Made by a program: the position numbers and the translations under genes. A model generated the notes under the pieces. That model was not told the DNA's origin, did not search any database, and saw nothing but the letters and a program-made list of their open reading frames with translations. DNA of 64,000 nucleotides from Okeania sp. SIO1I7 (GTDB taxonomy: Bacteria > Cyanobacteriota > Cyanobacteriia > Cyanobacteriales > Microcoleaceae), in assembly GCA_010672585.1 (NCBI GenBank), contig JAAHGF010000001.1, forward strand, positions 248,001-312,000. The letters run 5' to 3'. Positions within the stretch are counted from its first letter, which is position 1; each line of letters begins with the position of its first letter. Below, piece by piece: positions 60,929 through 64,000 of the stretch.

Positions 60929-61402
60929 CTAAGATAAGTCTAACCACATTTCATTACTTTTATCAAAGCCAAGATGAGAATATAGAGGTTTCCCTTGAGG
61001 CGAAGCATGAAGAATAGCTTTAGTACAACTAATAGATTTAAGGTAAGCGATCGCTTCTCCTATCAACTTTTTAGCAATTCCTTGACGGCGATAATTTGCT
61101 TCAACATAAACACCCCAAATATAACCATATTTTCGATATTTCGGCTTGAGAATATTTGGATACAAACCAGCAAGTATTTGACAGCTAACTGAACCAACTA
61201 TTGTATTATTTATTTCGGCAATAAAAGCTTGATAAAATAGTTTTTTCCTGGCATTATCAATATATTCTTTTGTAATTTCTAACCAGTTAGATTCAATATC
61301 ATCAGTAGGTACGCCAATATCTTGCCACATTTTGTAAAGATGCTCGGCAATTATATAATTTTCTGATAAGTTTGCTGTTCTGATATTAAGATTTTCTAGC
61401 AT
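60929..61402 (-). CDS. GNAT-family N-acetyltransferase
   Basis: A 157-residue single-domain GNAT protein: LNIRTANLSENYIIAEHLYK at the start, FIAEINNTIVGSVSCQIL (beta strands 2 to 4), VYVEANYRRQGIAKKLIGEA (the acetyl-CoA-binding R/Q-x-x-G-x-A loop) and LHASPQGKPLYSHLGF near the end. It should acetylate an amine or peptide N-terminus using acetyl-CoA. The acceptor is unknown, and no partner gene is nearby. The start at 61402 is followed upstream by a microsatellite. Confidence 0.88.
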   Translation of the reverse strand: MLENLNIRTANLSENYIIAEHLYKMWQDIGVPTDDIESNWLEITKEYIDNARKKLFYQAFIAEINNTIVGSVSCQILAGLYPNILKPKYRKYGYIWGVYVEANYRRQGIAKKLIGEAIAYLKSISCTKAILHASPQGKPLYSHLGFDKSNEMWLDLS

Positions 61403-61591
61403 TGAAATTCAAAAAGAAGGAAGAAGGAAGAAGGAAGAAGGAAGAAGGAAAAAAAAGATTTAGGACTGACCTTTTTGGAAAAATTGGATGGGGATAGTTA
61501 TTTCAGTTATCAGTTGCCATAGTTACCGAATAATTAAGGTTTAAAGTATCTTCTTTAAAGGAGAAATAAGAAAAACATTTTCCTTTGAGTT
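61403..61591. repeat. Microsatellite and dispersed repeat
   Basis: GAAGGAA units (61412-61453), TTTCAGTTATCAGTTGCC, and a TTACCGAATAATTAAGG repeat (61523-61570). No gene. Confidence 0.7.
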
Positions 61592-61925
61592 AGAGGATAT
61601 CTGAAAAGTTTTTTGATACTGAATTTTGCCCCCCTAGCCCCCCAACTTTGGGGGGAACAAGACAATTTGCTTGCTCTAGTCCCCCTTTATTAATCCCCCT
61701 CCCGTCCCCCTTAGAAATCCCCCTCCCGTCCCCCTTTTTTATCCCCCTCCCGTCCCCCTTGGGAAGGGGGAAGCCAGAGGATGCTTCGCTTTTGAACGAT
61801 GGGGAAGCCAGAAGATGCTTCGCTTTTTGTTGAATGGGGGAAGCCAGATGTTGCTTCGCTTTTTGTTAAATGGGGGACGCGCGGGGGCGAGCAATGTAGC
61901 AAATGGGACTTCTCAGACAACCTTT
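61592..61925. mobile_element. MITE, AGAGG(T/A)T(G/A)TCTGA family, expanded copy 4
   Basis: A 334-base copy with AGAGGATATCTGAAAAGT at the left and ACTTCTCAGACAACCTTT at the right. The interior has expanded runs of CCCCCTCCCGTCCCC and three GAAGCCAGA(A/T/G)G-TTGCTTCGCTTT units. The gap to the sppA stop ends in an AATTATT array (61957-61995). Confidence 0.75.
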
Positions 61926-62004
61926 CAATCCTATCTCTTTTCAAGGAGATGTAATTGTTAATTATTAATTATTAATTATTAATTATTAATTGTTGAACGC
62001 CTAT

Positions 62005-63831
62005 TTATTCAATTCTGAGATTAAAAGGCAAACGAGTATAAATTCCATAAGGGTCATTCATAGCTCTCAAACTAGCTAACTCCTGCTGCAACTTTTGAAA
62101 TTCTGCTGTCAGTGGGTCTATAGGAGAAGTCGATATTTCAGCTTCCACACCAGAAAGACTGCGGAAAATTCTTTGCTCCAAACTACGAGACTTAGGATAT
62201 TCTTCAACTTTCCAATTATCTCCCAATTCCGCTTTTTCTGCCGCAAACTCAATCGCACCCTCTATTCCAGTAATCTCATCTACCAAACCTAATTCTTGAG
62301 CATTCAAACCAGACCAAACTCTACCTTGAGCAATTTCAGCTACTTTCTCCTTTGGTAGATTACGAGCAGTTGCTACATTTGTAATAAAACGCTCATAAAT
62401 TGAATCCACCATATTTTGAATTAAGGCTAACTCCTCCTCAGTTTTAGGACGAGAATTATTATTCAGATCGGCAAATTGACCAATTTTCACTGTATCCCAA
62501 GTAATGCCATTTTCATTGCCCAGCTCTTGAATATTGAACAAAACACCAAAAACTCCAATGGAACCTGTAATAGTAGTAGGTTCAGCAAATATTTTGTCTG
62601 CATTCATGGAAATCCAATATCCACCAGAAGCAGCTATATTACCCATAGACACAATTATAGGTTTTTGCTCCCTTGTCAGCTTGACTTCTCGACCAATAAC
62701 TTCTGATGCTAAAGCACTTCCACCAGGACTATTCACTCGCAAAACTACAGCCTTAACTTTGTCATCAAGTCGCAGTCGTCGCAATTCTTTTGCTAGGCGA
62801 TCACCTCCTATTTGTCTGGGAGTACCCGTACCATTAACTATTTCTCCCTCAGCGTAAACTACAGCAATTTTGTTTTTGCTTTTAACATCTCCACTGGCAA
62901 CTTCTGCAACTTCTGGTACTCTGGTATAGTTGTTGAGACTAATTTGTGTGAAAGTTTTGTCATCCTCTTCTTTGCCAGTTAGCACTTTAAGTTCACTTAG
63001 CACTTCATCATAGTAACCAACTCGGTCTACTAACTTACTATCTACCGCAGCATCCCCCATCAAAATGCCTTGATCATTAGCGATCGCCTGTAACTGCTGT
63101 ATTGTTAACCCACGACTAGGGGCTATTGTTTGCAGGTATTTACCCCAAATATCCCGTAACAATTGGAGATTTTGCTCCCTGTTTTCCGGACTCATTGTTT
63201 CTCGGATAAAAGGTTCAACTGCGGACTTATATTTACCGACTCTCGTTACTTGTACTCCAATACCAAATTTATCAAACGCACCACTTAAGAACATGGTCTG
63301 CGAACTTAAACCATTGAATTCTATGGCGCCGAGAGGGTTAATCACAATTTCATCTGCTACGGAACCTAGATAATATTCTCGCTCTGTCCAGTCTACGTCG
63401 TAGGCAATGATTTTTTTACCTGTTTCTCGGAAGCGTTGAAGTGCCTGACGTATTTCTTGTAGGTTTGCCAGTCCTGTTCTTCCTGGTGTACTGCTACCTT
63501 TAATGTAAAGACCGATGATTTTTTCATCTTGGGCAGCAGTATCAAGAGCATTAATTGCTTTTCGGAGAGTAATAGCTGCAGGTTGGTCTCCAGAGAGAGC
63601 TTCTTGGAGTGCTTCCCCAGTAGTGGAGATGGGTCTGGTGTCTGTAATATTCGTAGCGAGGTCGAAAACTAGGACCGATTTATCTTTGACTTGTGGCCCG
63701 ATGTCTTTGGCCTTACTCGCGATGGAACCAACAAGAAATATTAGTCCGCCAAATCCTAAGCCGACAATTAGAGCAATTCCTAGTAAACTGCCAATCAAGC
63801 TGGCAAAAGTATATTTGAAGAAGTCTTTCAT
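62005..63831 (-). CDS. sppA: Signal peptide peptidase SppA (protease IV)
   Basis: A full-length, 608-residue SppA of the long double-domain form. One N-terminal membrane anchor (residues 10-38) precedes two ClpP-like halves. The catalytic Lys202 lies in GKYKSAVEPF in the first half and the Ser402 in NIAASGGYW in the second, the usual split dyad. RVNSPGGSALASEVI is the second-half core. SppA degrades cleaved signal peptides, and in cyanobacteria homologues have been linked to light acclimation. It is probably membrane-bound with the active site facing the periplasm or lumen. The gene is monocistronic; an AATTATT array follows the stop. The last 170 bases of the window hold no recognised feature apart from TAGGTGG repeats (63842-63866). 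Confidence 0.95.
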   Translation of the reverse strand: MKDFFKYTFASLIGSLLGIALIVGLGFGGLIFLVGSIASKAKDIGPQVKDKSVLVFDLATNITDTRPISTTGEALQEALSGDQPAAITLRKAINALDTAAQDEKIIGLYIKGSSTPGRTGLANLQEIRQALQRFRETGKKIIAYDVDWTEREYYLGSVADEIVINPLGAIEFNGLSSQTMFLSGAFDKFGIGVQVTRVGKYKSAVEPFIRETMSPENREQNLQLLRDIWGKYLQTIAPSRGLTIQQLQAIANDQGILMGDAAVDSKLVDRVGYYDEVLSELKVLTGKEEDDKTFTQISLNNYTRVPEVAEVASGDVKSKNKIAVVYAEGEIVNGTGTPRQIGGDRLAKELRRLRLDDKVKAVVLRVNSPGGSALASEVIGREVKLTREQKPIIVSMGNIAASGGYWISMNADKIFAEPTTITGSIGVFGVLFNIQELGNENGITWDTVKIGQFADLNNNSRPKTEEELALIQNMVDSIYERFITNVATARNLPKEKVAEIAQGRVWSGLNAQELGLVDEITGIEGAIEFAAEKAELGDNWKVEEYPKSRSLEQRIFRSLSGVEAEISTSPIDPLTAEFQKLQQELASLRAMNDPYGIYTRLPFNLRIE

Positions 63832-64000
63832 GTTTCCAGGTGGTAGGTTTTAGGTGGTAGGTGGTAGTCAAAGTAGGGGCGGGTTCCGCGTTAAGTTAAT
63901 TGCTCAACATTAAATTTAGATCAACCCGCCCTATCCCCCACTGTATCAGTCCAGTAGGGTACGTTAGTATTACCTAACGCACCCCTATCACAGTAAGCAG

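Noticed and set aside
61648-61944. Pro/Ser-rich frames on both strands
   Set aside because: They are encoded by the CCCCCTCCCGTCCCC runs of a MITE and do not resemble proteins.
1-64000. tRNA or rRNA genes
   Set aside because: I saw no convincing cloverleaf or conserved rRNA segments by eye; a short tRNA could still have been missed.

Overview
ORGANISM. The window looks like the chromosome of a filamentous, repeat-rich cyanobacterium. The evidence is: low GC with many GCGATCGC (HIP1) octamers (for example 14765, 16118, 32879); a CpcS/CpeS-type phycobilin lyase, a CcsB-type cytochrome c assembly protein, a CYP120-like P450, KGK-domain and DUF2103 proteins, a PEP-CTERM protein and a zinc-ribbon Ser/Thr kinase; and intergenic DNA packed with heptamer arrays, GAAGGA microsatellites and short inverted-repeat elements. 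A marine Oscillatoriales/Microcoleaceae type is my best guess, from style only. No rRNA, tRNA or replication origin was seen. LAYOUT. 0.2-0.9 kb: PEP-CTERM protein. 1.1-7.6 kb, all minus strand: an HprK-like P-loop protein, a PqqD-like domain fused to a twin-arginine signal and an eight-Cys tail, a MauE-like membrane protein with a thioredoxin domain, an NTP_transf_5 nucleotidyltransferase and, upstream, an HTTM-DCC fusion. This is the best candidate here for an undescribed system. 8.2-14.0 kb, same strand: polyprenyl-phosphate sugar synthase, GT-C-like membrane protein, DegT aminotransferase and a cupin; the cupin carries a copy of the same repeat-rich leader that precedes the HprK-like gene. 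14.5-27.6 kb: DUF2103, P450, alpha-amylase with CBM20, a VWA protein with a duplicated 3' end, dprA, an orphan polyamine-type binding lipoprotein and a phycobilin lyase. 28.3-28.5 kb: three-repeat orphan CRISPR remnant. 28.6-31.4 kb: large TPR/WD40 protein. 32-36 kb: subtilase with a small partner and a YefM/YoeB-like pair whose toxin has an in-frame stop. 36.9-47.4 kb: fucosyltransferase, map, SNase-like nuclease, ccsB, KGK protein, an unusual Dnd-associated methyltransferase and a rhomboid protease. 48.2-51.5 kb: solo TnpB with a probable omega RNA, and an MscS-DEP channel. 52.5-57.1 kb: lipoprotein, FHA protein and Ser/Thr kinase signalling group. 57.3-59.4 kb: HxlR regulator divergent from an MdaB-like quinone reductase and a GST. 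59.5-63.8 kb: small conserved proteins, a GNAT enzyme and SppA. REPEATS. At least five short non-coding inverted-repeat families can be delimited, three of them with target duplications or nested insertions. These elements sit in promoters, supply start codons and stop codons, and in two genes a microsatellite encodes part of the N-terminus.
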